DNA of 64,000 nucleotides from Desulfovibrio psychrotolerans (GCF_013340305.1 NZ_BLVP01000001.1:124001-188000); one strand, 5' to 3'. Positions 19,110-27,595 are shown, counted from the first letter of the stretch. Numbers and translations are program-made. Notes: generated from the sequence alone by a model not told the origin.

Positions 19110-20534
19110 ATGGCATTAGAACTACGGCAACAACTCAAGCTCTCCCAGCAGCTGGTTATGACCCCCCAACTGCAGCAGGCAATTAAGCTGCTGCAGCTCT
19201 CCCGGCTTGAACTGATGGAAACCGTACAGCAGGAGTTGCTGGAAAATCCCTTTCTGGAAGAATCTGCCGAGAGCATAACGCCCGCTGATGCCACGGAAGC
19301 TGCGGAAATACGTTCTGAGGCTGTGGAAGCCTATGATAAGGAGCTTGCCACCAACGCGGACTGGGAAGACTATCTGGGCGATTTTTCCAGTACCAGCAGG
19401 CAAACATCCTCCCGAGATGCCGAAATACCTGAAGAGATGACATCGTTTGAAGCGCGACTCACCTCGCGCCCATCGTTGGACGGCCATCTCTCGTGGCAGC
19501 TCACGCTTTCCTCCATAACGGAAGAGCAGAGAACCATAGGGGAAGTGATCATCGGCAATATCGGCTCCAACGGCTATTTGCAGGCCACGATGGAGGAAAT
19601 TGCAGATATGGCCGGGGCCACCGTACCAGAGGTGGAGGTAATGCTGCGCAGGGTACAGCGCTTTGACCCTGTGGGTGTGGCAGCCCGAAGCCCGCAGGAA
19701 TGCCTGCTGGTGCAGATAGAAGTGCTCGGATATGACCGCGACCCCGTTCTGGTGGAATTGGTGCGCGAACATCTGGAAGACCTTGAAAAGCGCCGCTACA
19801 AGCCCCTGTGCCGTAAGTTCCGTATAAACATGGACGATCTGAAGGAATATATCGACCTTATCCTCACGCTCGATCCCATGCCCGGTGCCAGCTTTGGCAG
19901 CAGCGAACCGCAGTATGTTTCCCCCGATGTCTTTGTGCACAAGTATGACGGCGAATTTGTCATTATTCTCAACGAAGAAGGACTGCCCAGTCTGCAGTTG
20001 AGCGATATTGTGGACTGTCTTCCCACTGTTTCCGGGCCGGATAAGGATTACTTTCAGGAAAAGATGCGCTCTGCCTCGTGGCTCATTAAAAGTCTGCATC
20101 AGCGGCAGCGCACCCTGTACAAGGTGATGGAAAGCATCGTCAAATACCAGAGAGGGTTCTTCGAAGAGGGGGTCACCCAGCTTAAGCCGCTCATTCTTAA
20201 AGACATTGCAGAAGATATTGGCATGCATGAATCCACGGTGAGCCGCATTACCACCAGTAAGTATGTGTCTACCCCGCACGGTATTTTTGAGCTTAAGTTC
20301 TTCTTTAACAGTGCCATAGGGATGGATGACGGCAGCTCGGTGGGTTCTGAGAGCGTAAAGGCCCTTATCAGACAACTGGTTCAGGGAGAAGACCCCCGAC
20401 GCCCGCTCAGTGACGAACGCATAGGTGAAATTTTGAAAGAAAAGTTGCAGTTGAATATTGCCCGCAGGACCGTTGCGAAGTATCGTACTGCAATGGACAT
20501 TCCCTCGTCCTCCAAGCGAAAGTCCGCGTTCTAG
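19110..20534 (+). CDS. rpoN: RNA polymerase sigma-54 factor
   Basis: A 474-residue sigma-54. Region I is glutamine- and leucine-rich ('QQLVMTPQLQQAIKLLQL', residues 11-28) and binds activators and core. The central core-binding domain spans about 100-290, the helix-turn-helix is near 'HESTVSRITTSKYVSTPHG', and the RpoN box 'ARRTVAKYR' (residues 451-459) recognises the -24 element. The length is normal. Downstream come hpf, ptsN and rapZ, the order seen in many proteobacteria, linking sigma-54 to nitrogen-PTS regulation. Confidence 0.97.
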   Translation: MALELRQQLKLSQQLVMTPQLQQAIKLLQLSRLELMETVQQELLENPFLEESAESITPADATEAAEIRSEAVEAYDKELATNADWEDYLGDFSSTSRQTSSRDAEIPEEMTSFEARLTSRPSLDGHLSWQLTLSSITEEQRTIGEVIIGNIGSNGYLQATMEEIADMAGATVPEVEVMLRRVQRFDPVGVAARSPQECLLVQIEVLGYDRDPVLVELVREHLEDLEKRRYKPLCRKFRINMDDLKEYIDLILTLDPMPGASFGSSEPQYVSPDVFVHKYDGEFVIILNEEGLPSLQLSDIVDCLPTVSGPDKDYFQEKMRSASWLIKSLHQRQRTLYKVMESIVKYQRGFFEEGVTQLKPLILKDIAEDIGMHESTVSRITTSKYVSTPHGIFELKFFFNSAIGMDDGSSVGSESVKALIRQLVQGEDPRRPLSDERIGEILKEKLQLNIARRTVAKYRTAMDIPSSSKRKSAF

Positions 20535-20662
20535 GTTTCCGCGTATTAGGAGAAACCCCGAATGTGCAGGCGGTATGCGCAGGACAGGGAATGCGGATAC
20601 ACTGCCAGAGATACCCGTGCGGACTCACACACGGTGCGCCCGCCGAACCTAAGGAGGCATAT

Positions 20663-21205
20663 ATGAACATCGCATTCACTTTCAAGAACTTCGAGCCTTC
20701 CGACCATCTGAAAAAGTATGCCCGTAGACGCTTTGAAAAGTTGGGGAAATTCATACGCCATTCCGGCAGGTTGGAAATGCAGGTGGGCATGTCCGTGGAA
20801 AACTACCGCCACAGGATTGATGTGACACTGGTTTCTGACAACCTCAACCTTTCCGCTTCTGAAAAGTCCGAAGACATGTACGCCACGGTCGATCTTGTGT
20901 TTGACAAGCTTGCCGCACAGGTGAAAAAGCATGCGGAAAAGAACAAGGATCATCGCCGCGGCGGAGCCAACATTGCCGTTCGCGAGGACATTATAAGCTA
21001 TGCGGATACCGGCTCCGGGCGGGAACGGACCATTGTGGGCACGGACCACTTTACGCCCAAGCCCATGGGTATTGATGAAGCCGCTCTGCAGTTGGATTCG
21101 CTGGACTACGACTTCCTTGTGTTTCTGAATGCCGAGACTGAGCGTGTGAATGTAATCTACCGCCGGAAAAACGGCGACTTCGGCCTGATTGACCCCACAT
21201 TCTAG
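20663..21205 (+). CDS. hpf: Ribosome hibernation-promoting factor (long form)
   Basis: A 180-residue HPF/RaiA protein. The N-terminal domain (1-105: 'MNIAFTFKNFEPSDHLKKYA', 'DVTLVSDNLNLSASEKSEDM') binds the decoding centre. The C-terminal domain ('PMGIDEAALQLDSLDYDFLV', about 132-151) is the dimerising segment of long HPF, allowing 100S ribosome formation without RMF. The start at 20663 is fixed by AAGGAGG at 20651-20657; the frame runs open to 20564. It follows rpoN by 128 bases and precedes ptsN by 10. Confidence 0.93.
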   Translation: MNIAFTFKNFEPSDHLKKYARRRFEKLGKFIRHSGRLEMQVGMSVENYRHRIDVTLVSDNLNLSASEKSEDMYATVDLVFDKLAAQVKKHAEKNKDHRRGGANIAVREDIISYADTGSGRERTIVGTDHFTPKPMGIDEAALQLDSLDYDFLVFLNAETERVNVIYRRKNGDFGLIDPTF

Positions 21206-21215
21206 GACACAGATA

Positions 21216-21665
21216 ATGAAACTGGGTGAATACCTGGATAAAACGATGATACTGCCCGAGCTTACCGCCAGCACCAAAGAGGAGGTGCTGGCGGAGCTTG
21301 TGGCACCTGTTATTGCCGCCTGTCCGCAACTGGACGCGGAAAGCGTAGTCAACGTGCTGCGTGAACGTGAAAGTCTGGGAACCACGGGCATTGGCGACGG
21401 CATAGCCATACCGCACGGCAAGCTCGACAATCTGGACCGGATAATTCTGGTTGCCGGAAGGAGCACAGGCGGAGTGGATTTTGAGGCTCTGGACTTTAAG
21501 CTCTGCACCATCTTCTTCCTTGTTCTTGCCCCGGAACAGGTGGCCGGCATGCATCTGCGCATACTTGCCCAAATTTCCCGGCTGCTCAAGGATCCCGAAT
21601 TCCGCAGTTCCTTTCTTTCCGCACCTGATGCGGATGTGCTGTGGCACCTGCTCAATAATGCCTGA
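21216..21665 (+). CDS. ptsN: Nitrogen-PTS EIIA component PtsN
   Basis: A 149-residue EIIA of the fructose/mannitol fold. The phosphorylated histidine is H67 in 'GIGDGIAIPHGKLDNL'. EIIA-Ntr relays phosphate status from EI/HPr to regulators rather than importing sugar. The ATG at 21216 is 10 bases after hpf; the frame runs back into hpf to 21189 but gives a non-family N terminus. The stop is close to the rapZ start, so the two are likely coupled. Confidence 0.92.
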   Translation: MKLGEYLDKTMILPELTASTKEEVLAELVAPVIAACPQLDAESVVNVLRERESLGTTGIGDGIAIPHGKLDNLDRIILVAGRSTGGVDFEALDFKLCTIFFLVLAPEQVAGMHLRILAQISRLLKDPEFRSSFLSAPDADVLWHLLNNA

Positions 21666-21678
21666 CCGGAATCCCGAC

Positions 21679-22569
21679 ATGGAATACGAATCATCTGCGG
21701 TTTTTCCCGTGCTTATTGTCACCGGGCTTTCCGGCGCTGGCAAGAGCACAGCACTGAAGGTGTTTGAGGATCTGCGATACTTTACTGTGGACGGCATGCC
21801 CGCTTCATTGGCATTGCAGATGCTTTCTGTGCTTGATGAACGCAGTCTTGCAAAACATCGTGGGCTGGTGCTGGGTATGGACCTGCGCCAGTTTGAGTTT
21901 GACAGCGAATTCAGAGAGGTGCTGGACGGGATGCAGCGTAAAGGCGTAGCTCCCGTCATTCTCTTTCTGGAGGCGCGTCCCGATGTCATCATCAGGCGTT
22001 ATAAGGAAACTCGCCGCCCGCATCCTTTGGAGAATCGGGACCTTGGCCTTGAGCAGGCTATGGAGCTCGAGAGAAACCTGCTTAAGCCCGCCCGCGACAT
22101 GGCCGACCTCGTCATTGACACGTCGGAGTTCTCCATTCACGATATACGGCGCGTTATCCAGCAAAAGTGGTCTATTCTGGAGGGTAACAGGCGCAGCCTG
22201 CGGGTACACCTGCTGACCTTCGGCTTTAAATACGGAACACCCGCCGAGGCGGATATGGTGTTCGACCTGCGTTTCTTGCCCAATCCGTATCATGACCCCG
22301 TGCTCCGTCCGCTTTCCGGCAAGGATAAAGCCATCGCGGAATATGTTCTGGGGTCAGAGCCGGGTAGGGAATATCTGGCCCGCCTGACAGATTTTCTGCA
22401 CTTCACGCTTTCGCAAATGGAAGCAGAAGGCCGCTACCGCGTTACCATAGCCATAGGCTGCACCGGCGGCAGGCACCGTTCCGTTTCTACCGCAGAAGCC
22501 CTTTTTGAGACTTTGAAAAACTTTGATTTTACGGTATCTATCGAGCATCGGCATATGGAGCTGGGTTGA
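21679..22569 (+). CDS. rapZ: RNase adapter protein RapZ
   Basis: A 296-residue P-loop protein of the RapZ (YvcJ/YhbJ) family. Walker A is 'VTGLSGAGKSTALKVFEDL' near the N terminus; 'DMRDLADLVIDTS'-like and 'FKYGTPAEADMVFDLRFLPN' blocks follow, and the C-terminal 'IAIGCTGGRHRSVSTAE' is the RNA- and GlcN6P-binding signature. In enterics RapZ controls glmS via sRNAs; that partner is not evident here. Start: ATG at 21679 with CCGGA upstream; ATG at 21658, overlapping the ptsN stop, is an alternative adding 7 residues. Confidence 0.93.
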   Translation: MEYESSAVFPVLIVTGLSGAGKSTALKVFEDLRYFTVDGMPASLALQMLSVLDERSLAKHRGLVLGMDLRQFEFDSEFREVLDGMQRKGVAPVILFLEARPDVIIRRYKETRRPHPLENRDLGLEQAMELERNLLKPARDMADLVIDTSEFSIHDIRRVIQQKWSILEGNRRSLRVHLLTFGFKYGTPAEADMVFDLRFLPNPYHDPVLRPLSGKDKAIAEYVLGSEPGREYLARLTDFLHFTLSQMEAEGRYRVTIAIGCTGGRHRSVSTAEALFETLKNFDFTVSIEHRHMELG

Positions 22570-22622
22570 ATACTGTATGATCCCCCATACCGGAGCGCTG
22601 CCGCCGGTGGAGAAGATATTTC

Positions 22623-23060
22623 ATGAGCGTTTCCAAGACAGAAGAATCGCAGGTGGGCGTGGTTCTGGTCACGCATGCCGATTATGGCTCCGCGCTGCTC
22701 CATGCTGCTGAAATCATACTCGGGCCGCAACAGGACTGTGGGGCTGTGAGTGTGGATGGCACGCAGGAAGTTACGGAGACCGTGGCCAGACTCAAAGAAA
22801 CCGTAGCCCGCGTTGACCGGGGACAGGGCGTGCTGCTGCTGACAGATATGTTCGGCGGCACACCCACCAATCTTAGCCTGTCTCTTCTGGGCGGCGGCAA
22901 TGTGGAAGTGCTCACGGGAGTCAATCTGCCCATGCTGCTTAAGGTATTCGGCAGCCGCAAGACGCCGCTGCATGAACTTGCTGAAGAGGCGAAGTCCGCC
23001 GGGGAAAAGGGCATTGTCCTTGCCGGCGAGGTGCTGCGTCGTAAAGTGAAGAACGGGTAG
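22623..23060 (+). CDS. Mannose-family PTS EIIA component
   Basis: A 145-residue EIIA(Man)-type domain. The active histidine is H18 in 'VGVVLVTHADYGSALL', and 'LLLTDMFGGTPTNLSLSLL' near 76-94 is the classic signature. It accepts phosphate from HPr and gives it to EIIB. It starts 53 bases after rapZ and is followed at 9 bases by EIIB. A sugar specificity cannot be assigned. Confidence 0.92.
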   Translation: MSVSKTEESQVGVVLVTHADYGSALLHAAEIILGPQQDCGAVSVDGTQEVTETVARLKETVARVDRGQGVLLLTDMFGGTPTNLSLSLLGGGNVEVLTGVNLPMLLKVFGSRKTPLHELAEEAKSAGEKGIVLAGEVLRRKVKNG

Positions 23061-23069
23061 GGCAACGCA

Positions 23070-23531
23070 ATGCTGTGGGTGCGAATCGACAACAGGCTCA
23101 TTCACGGGCAGGTCATCGAAACATGGCTGCCGTATACGCGCGCCAGACGCCTGCTTGTGGTGAATGATGAGATAGCAGGGGATGATCTGCAGCAGCAGAT
23201 AGCTTCTCTGGCTGTTCCAAGCAGAATTCATGCAGCATTCATACGTGTGGGCGAACTTTCCGCTTACGCTGCGGAGCATGCCGATGCAATGCAGAACACC
23301 TTGGTTCTGGTTGCTACCTGCGGTGATGCGCGACGCATTGTTGAAAACGGTTTTTCCATAAAGATACTGAATGTCGGCAACTTGCATTTTGCACCGGGTA
23401 AAAGGCAGGTGTGCGCACATGTGGCACTTTCCGAAGAAGATGAAGCCTGCCTGCGCTTTTTCAACAAACGGAGCGTGGAACTGGATTTTCGCTGCGTTCC
23501 TAATGACCCCGTTCAGCTTAAAGGGTGGTAG
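23070..23531 (+). CDS. Mannose-family PTS EIIB component
   Basis: A 153-residue EIIB(Man/Sor)-type protein. H12 in 'WVRIDNRLIHGQVIETWLP' is the phosphorylated histidine; 'RRLLVVNDEIAGDDLQQQ' follows as usual. The C-terminal 'RSVELDFRCVPNDP' matches the family end. It sits between EIIA and a frame-interrupted EIIC. No EIID gene follows. Confidence 0.92.
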   Translation: MLWVRIDNRLIHGQVIETWLPYTRARRLLVVNDEIAGDDLQQQIASLAVPSRIHAAFIRVGELSAYAAEHADAMQNTLVLVATCGDARRIVENGFSIKILNVGNLHFAPGKRQVCAHVALSEEDEACLRFFNKRSVELDFRCVPNDPVQLKGW

Positions 23532-23549
23532 TATGATGAGGGACGTGCC

Positions 23550-24241
23550 ATGGGTTCTCTGATTTCTTCACTCGTCTGGATGGCTCCCCTCGCTTTTTTT
23601 TTGCCGTAACGGCAGTATTTCGTTTTGCCGTTAACATCGGCTTTCTTGAGCGTCCGCTCACCATCGGCTTCTTCTGGGGGCTGGTCACAGGCGACTGGGC
23701 ACTTGCCGTAAACACGGCCATATTCTTCGAGCTGTTCTGGCTCGACCTCTTTCCCGCTGGCACCTATATTCCCCCCAACGCTGTTGCCTCCATGCTCTTG
23801 GTGCTTGGCGTTTCCCGCTATTTCGGCATAGATCAGGCTGCCTTGCTGGCTGTTCCCATCATGATCAGTCTGCCTGCCGCACTCCTTTCCGCCAAGGTGG
23901 AGTACTGGCAGCGACGCATGCAGGCTTCTGGTTACAACCGCATCATCAGGTGGGGACGCAAAGGCGAAGAATCTGACGGTGCCGGACGCGTCATCCTTTT
24001 ATCCCTTTTTCAAATATTGGCCCTGCATGTGGTTTTCCTGTGCGCTTGCCTGCTTGTGCTAATTGGAACGATCAGCGGGATGTCGTGGTATCTCGGACAC
24101 CTGCCGGCTGTGAACGGTATTTCATGGTTTCACCTGTGGTTCGTGGCGGGCATAGGGGGCATTATGTCCTTGCGGGTGCGCCGCTCGTATGCCTTGTTCC
24201 TTGCCATTCTTGCCTGCGTAACGCTGCTGCTCAGTCTGTGA
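23550..24241 (+). pseudogene. Mannose-family PTS EIIC component, reading frame interrupted at a T9 run
   Basis: Two frames together encode about 230 residues of a mannose-family EIIC permease. Frame 1 starts at ATG 23550 (GAGGG upstream) and encodes MGSLISSLVWMAPLAFF, then stops at TAA 23607. The -1 frame carries the rest: 'FLERPLTIGFFWGLVTGDW', 'FFELFWLDLFPAGTYIPP' and six or so membrane helices to TGA at 24241. Reading one T twice in the run at 23594-23602 joins them as ...LAFFFAVTAVFRF. The downstream frame has no start until ATG 23792, which would lose the ERP block. So this is a frameshift signal, a true indel, or a homopolymer error. Typed as pseudogene only because the frame is broken; function may be intact. 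EIIC alone, without EIID, is not a normal sugar transporter. Confidence 0.7.
23594..23633 (+). promoter_or_regulatory. Possible -1 ribosomal frameshift signal in EIIC
   Basis: The zero-frame codons GCT TTT TTT TTG give the heptamer T TTT TTT (23594-23600). Six bases later an 8-bp stem begins: TAACGGCA (23607-23614) pairs with TGCCGTTA (23626-23633) around an 11-base loop. The zero-frame stop TAA is the first part of the stem. Slippery heptamer, short spacer and stem match the known layout of -1 frameshift sites. A T9 run can also cause polymerase slippage. Confidence 0.45.
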
Positions 24242-24302
24242 CAAAAGCGGGGAGGCAAAAAAAATGTGCTTCTTACCCCCTTGCGGCACTTGGCAGACTT
24301 TT

Positions 24303-24328
24303 TAGTTTGTGCTATTTGGCACAAACTA
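24303..24328. promoter_or_regulatory. Perfect 10-bp inverted repeat in the ppaC leader
   Basis: TAGTTTGTGC (24303-24312) and its exact complement GCACAAACTA (24319-24328) flank a 6-base centre, 56 bases before the ppaC start. No T run follows, so it is not a simple terminator. A weak TTGGCA / TATTTG pair with 17-base spacing overlaps it, which would suit an operator over a promoter. A hairpin in the mRNA leader is the alternative. Confidence 0.5.
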
Positions 24329-24384
24329 ATTTCGGAAGAAGGCGAGAAGTCGCATAACCAAACCCAATTTTGGAGGAACCTACC

Positions 24385-25305
24385 ATGGCAGTTCTCGTAA
24401 TGGGTCACATGAACCCTGATACCGATTCCATTGTCTCCGCCATTGCCGTTGCCGACCTGCTCAGCAAGCGTGGCATGGAAGCAAAGCCCGTTGCACAGGG
24501 TGAAGTAACCCCTGAATCCGCTTTCGTTCTTTCCAAGTTCGGCCTGACCGCCCCTGAAGTTGTGACCTCTGTTGCCGGCAAGAAGCTCTGGCTGGTGGAC
24601 ACCACCGACGGCGCTCAGCTCCCCGCAGACATGAAGGAAGCTGAAGTTGTTGGCGTAGCCGACCACCACAAGCTCGGCGACGTGACCACTTCCAACCCCC
24701 TTGAAATGTGGGTATGGCCCGTGGGCTGCTGCGGCACCGTGATCAAGGCCATGTACGATTTCTACGGCATCGCCGTTCCCAAGGGCATTGCCGGCGGCCT
24801 GCTGTGTGCCATCCTGTCCGACACCGTCATGTTCAAGTCCGTCACCACCACCGATGCCGACAAGAAGGCCGTTGCTGAACTGGCTGGCATTGCCGGTATT
24901 GCAGACACAACTGCTCTGGGTATGGAGATGTTCAAGGTTAAGTCCGCTGTGGAAGGCGCCACCATGGAAGCCCTGGTGTTCCGCGACTACAAGGACTTTG
25001 ATATGAACGGCAACAAGGTTGGCATCGGGCAGCTGGAAGTTGTCGACCTGTCTATGCTCGATTCCGTGAAGGACGGCCTGTATGCTGAAATTCAGAAAGT
25101 GAAGGCCGGTGGCCGCCACTCCGTGTTCCTGCTGCTGACCGACATCATGAAGGAAGGATCTGAAATGCTTATCGTTTCTGACGATCCTTCCGTGGTTGAA
25201 AAGGCGTTCGGCGTTAAGGCCACCGGCAAGAGCGTGTGGCTTGACGGCGTAATGAGCCGCAAGAAGCAGGTTGTTCCCAACTTTGAAAAGGCTTTCAAGG
25301 GCTAA
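24385..25305 (+). CDS. ppaC: Manganese-dependent inorganic pyrophosphatase (family II)
   Basis: A 306-residue DHH-family pyrophosphatase. The metal motifs are 'VMGHMNPDTDSIVSAIA' (residues 5-21), 'LWLVDTTDGAQLP' and 'VGVADHHKLGDV', with 'GMEMFKVKS' and the C-terminal 'GVMSRKKQVVP' completing the active site. It hydrolyses PPi; in sulfate reducers this pulls the ATP sulfurylase step, so high expression is expected. Start: ATG at 24385 with GGAGG at 24372. It follows the PTS genes but the gap of 143 bases contains an inverted repeat and probably its own promoter. Confidence 0.96.
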   Translation: MAVLVMGHMNPDTDSIVSAIAVADLLSKRGMEAKPVAQGEVTPESAFVLSKFGLTAPEVVTSVAGKKLWLVDTTDGAQLPADMKEAEVVGVADHHKLGDVTTSNPLEMWVWPVGCCGTVIKAMYDFYGIAVPKGIAGGLLCAILSDTVMFKSVTTTDADKKAVAELAGIAGIADTTALGMEMFKVKSAVEGATMEALVFRDYKDFDMNGNKVGIGQLEVVDLSMLDSVKDGLYAEIQKVKAGGRHSVFLLLTDIMKEGSEMLIVSDDPSVVEKAFGVKATGKSVWLDGVMSRKKQVVPNFEKAFKG

Positions 25306-25328
25306 TACGGCCTGCTGAGATGATGTTG

Positions 25329-25361
25329 ACGCCCGGCGCGGAATACCGCGCCGGGCGTTTT
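25329..25361 (+). terminator. Intrinsic terminator after ppaC
   Basis: A 13-bp perfect GC-rich stem (ACGCCCGGCGCGG and its complement), AATA loop and a T run. It lies 24 bases after the ppaC stop and also separates ppaC from the convergent cca. Confidence 0.88.
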
Positions 25362-25385
25362 ATGTTTGCCGGTGATTTGTGAATT

Positions 25386-26555
25386 TCAGGCAATCTGATC
25401 GTGCCGCAACAGAGCGGCACAGCGCAGTTCGCGCAATCGTGCTCCGGACTCAGGGCCAAGATTGTGCAGATGATCCGGCAGGCGGACGGCGAGAATTGTT
25501 TTCATATCGTGCTCCATGCGTCGGGTCACGGCTTCGCCGCTGTCTGCCAGCACGAGTGCGGCAAAGGCGGGCAGCTGGGAGCTGCCCAGTGCGGAAAGCA
25601 TATCCACGCGCGTTCCCGGGCGCAGGGCTTTATAATTTGCGCCTTTCATGTGGTGCCGCGCCGCAAGGGCACCTGCACGAATAAGCTTGCCGGGAAGCTT
25701 GAGCCGGATGCCGAGCCGCGTTGCGGCCTCTTCTCCCGTTGCATCGTGCCCATGGTGGCGCGGGAGCATATCCGCCGGAGTGAGCATTTTCCCCAAATCG
25801 TGACAAAGGGCCATGTAGGCGGCTGCGGGGTTGCCGGCGCAGCGGTCCATGACCTGTGCCGTATGCTCAAGCACATTTTCCCTGTGATAGGGCAGGGGGC
25901 CGGCGGGAATTGTGTCAGCGCCCGCCAGTTCTGCAAACCACGGCGAAAGGCACTGCCCCTGGGCGAGAACGCGCAAGAATTGCCCCGGGGCCGGGGTTTC
26001 CAAGGCCTTCAGGATTTCTCCGCAGACGCGTTCGGGGGTAGCGGAGAGCAGGCGGCCTTCTGCCGCGACAGCGCGCATCTGCCCCAGTGTATCCTCATGA
26101 ATGGTAAAATCCGCAAAGGTTGCAGCAAAGCGGGCGGCCCGGAATACGCGCACCGGATCGTCATGCAAAGAGGTTGTGCTGGCCGTTCTGATGACTTTGT
26201 TGCGTAAATCTTCAAAGGCATGCGGATGCGCGAAGATTCTTCCAGTTTGTTCAAGGGCCAGAGCATTCATGGTAAAATCGCGCTTCAGTAGGTCGGTGAA
26301 GATATTTCCGTCCCTCAGCGGAGCGAATTCCACACCGCCGAGAATGCAGATGGGGAAGTCGTTTCCGGCCTTGCGCGCAGAAGGATTGCGGCATATAAAG
26401 CCTTCCACGGTGCCTGTGAAGGCAACATCCGTTTCACGAGGCGTGCGCCCGAGCAGCAGGTCGCGGACGGCCCCGCCCACGATGAATTCCTCTGTGCCCG
26501 TGCAGGGCAAATTGTTTCCGGCTGCCGCGTCCGGGCGGGCATTTTCCTTGGTCAT
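25386..26555 (-). CDS. cca: CCA tRNA nucleotidyltransferase with HD domain
   Basis: A 389-residue class II nucleotidyltransferase. The head has 'FIVGGAVRDLLLGRTPRETD' (residues 24-43), then 'LLKRDFTMNALAL' and 'DDPVRVFRAARFAATFADF', the tRNA nucleotidyltransferase blocks. The C-terminal HD part reads 'NVLEHTAQVMDRC' and 'ALCHDLGKMLTPAD', followed by 'LPRHHGHDATG'. This is the E. coli Cca arrangement rather than poly(A) polymerase. It adds or repairs the CCA end of tRNA. It is divergent from birA with only 44 bases between. Confidence 0.88.
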   Translation of the reverse strand: MTKENARPDAAAGNNLPCTGTEEFIVGGAVRDLLLGRTPRETDVAFTGTVEGFICRNPSARKAGNDFPICILGGVEFAPLRDGNIFTDLLKRDFTMNALALEQTGRIFAHPHAFEDLRNKVIRTASTTSLHDDPVRVFRAARFAATFADFTIHEDTLGQMRAVAAEGRLLSATPERVCGEILKALETPAPGQFLRVLAQGQCLSPWFAELAGADTIPAGPLPYHRENVLEHTAQVMDRCAGNPAAAYMALCHDLGKMLTPADMLPRHHGHDATGEEAATRLGIRLKLPGKLIRAGALAARHHMKGANYKALRPGTRVDMLSALGSSQLPAFAALVLADSGEAVTRRMEHDMKTILAVRLPDHLHNLGPESGARLRELRCAALLRHDQIA

Positions 26556-26599
26556 AGTGCGCCACCTCTCTGTCGCCCGAAGAGTACAGGTATCACGAT

Positions 26600-27532
26600 A
26601 TGTTGTACATCCTCAAAGATGGCTTGCGGGAGACTGCAGATTCCCTTACGCCTAAGAACCTAACAGCCGCACATGCAGCATGGGGTTACGGATTCGCTGA
26701 CGGCACATGGCGTGCGGATTCCATCAATGGTCATGCCGTGCTGGAATACGCACCTGCACTGGAAGAAACAGGACGAGAACTGGAAGACGCCGGACGAATT
26801 CTGGTGTGCGGTGCCTCAACCTCCAGCCTTGATGCGGCACGCCTGCTGACCACGGACGGCACCATGCGGGAATGGGACTCTGTACTCGCCGTTACCCAGA
26901 GAGCGGGGAGGGGGCAGTTGCGCCGCCCGTGGAGTTCTCCTGCCGGGAATATTCACGGGGCACTGCGCATGCCGTTCGGACAAGCGCATCTGGATGATTT
27001 TGCTCCGCTGACGCTCGGATATCTGTTCGCGGAGGCTTTCGGCACTTTGGGAATTCAGGTGTCCTTGAAGTGGCCCAACGATCTGTTGCTGCAAGGCGGC
27101 AAGGTGGGGGGGGTGCTGCTTGAAGAAGTGGGGGGCGCGCTGTTTGCCGGTGTGGGCATAAATCTTGTAGCCTCGCCGCCTGTTGGGGACCTCCGTGACG
27201 GGTGGGCTGTTCCTGCATGTAATCTGGCTGATGCCGGGTTTGAATTTTCCGTGACGACACTGTGGCAAACACTTGTTAACCGGATACGTTTTTGTTATGA
27301 GACGCAGGTTGTTCGCTACAACAGAGAAGAGTTGACAAGACGCGTGCAAAAATATCTTGCCTGGGTGGGCCGTGACGTCATTATTCACGGCGGTGATGCG
27401 GAGTTTCGTCCGGGCAGGCTTTTGGGTGTCAACGAAAACGGTGCGCTCCGTCTTCTCCTGTCCGGTCAAGAAGTTGTTATCCATTCCGGTAGCATTTCCC
27501 TTTCGCCTCACAGAGACCCAGCCAAGGTGTGA
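26600..27532 (+). CDS. birA: Biotin--[biotin carboxyl-carrier protein] ligase
   Basis: A 310-residue biotin protein ligase. The catalytic core has 'VTQRAGRGQLRRPWSSPAGN' (near 95-114; the GRG biotinyl-AMP loop), 'LKWPNDLLLQGGKVGGVLLE' and 'GVGINL'. The N-terminal 80 residues do not form the DNA-binding domain of E. coli BirA, so this is probably a ligase without repressor function, although the segment is unfamiliar. It lies 63 bases ahead of pyc, whose biotin lysine it would modify: a functional pairing. Confidence 0.9.
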   Translation: MLYILKDGLRETADSLTPKNLTAAHAAWGYGFADGTWRADSINGHAVLEYAPALEETGRELEDAGRILVCGASTSSLDAARLLTTDGTMREWDSVLAVTQRAGRGQLRRPWSSPAGNIHGALRMPFGQAHLDDFAPLTLGYLFAEAFGTLGIQVSLKWPNDLLLQGGKVGGVLLEEVGGALFAGVGINLVASPPVGDLRDGWAVPACNLADAGFEFSVTTLWQTLVNRIRFCYETQVVRYNREELTRRVQKYLAWVGRDVIIHGGDAEFRPGRLLGVNENGALRLLLSGQEVVIHSGSISLSPHRDPAKV

Positions 27533-27595
27533 TTTTTTCGCTCGCCCTTTAACCCGGAGGAACGCGAGCCTCCGGATATTGGATAACGAGGATTT

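Noticed and set aside
19122-20375. A 417-codon minus-strand frame opposite rpoN
   Set aside because: Shadow of the sigma-54 gene, no domain similarity.
24285-24330. Possible sigma-54 (-24/-12) promoter upstream of ppaC
   Set aside because: TGGCA sequences occur but no GC dinucleotide lies at the required spacing.
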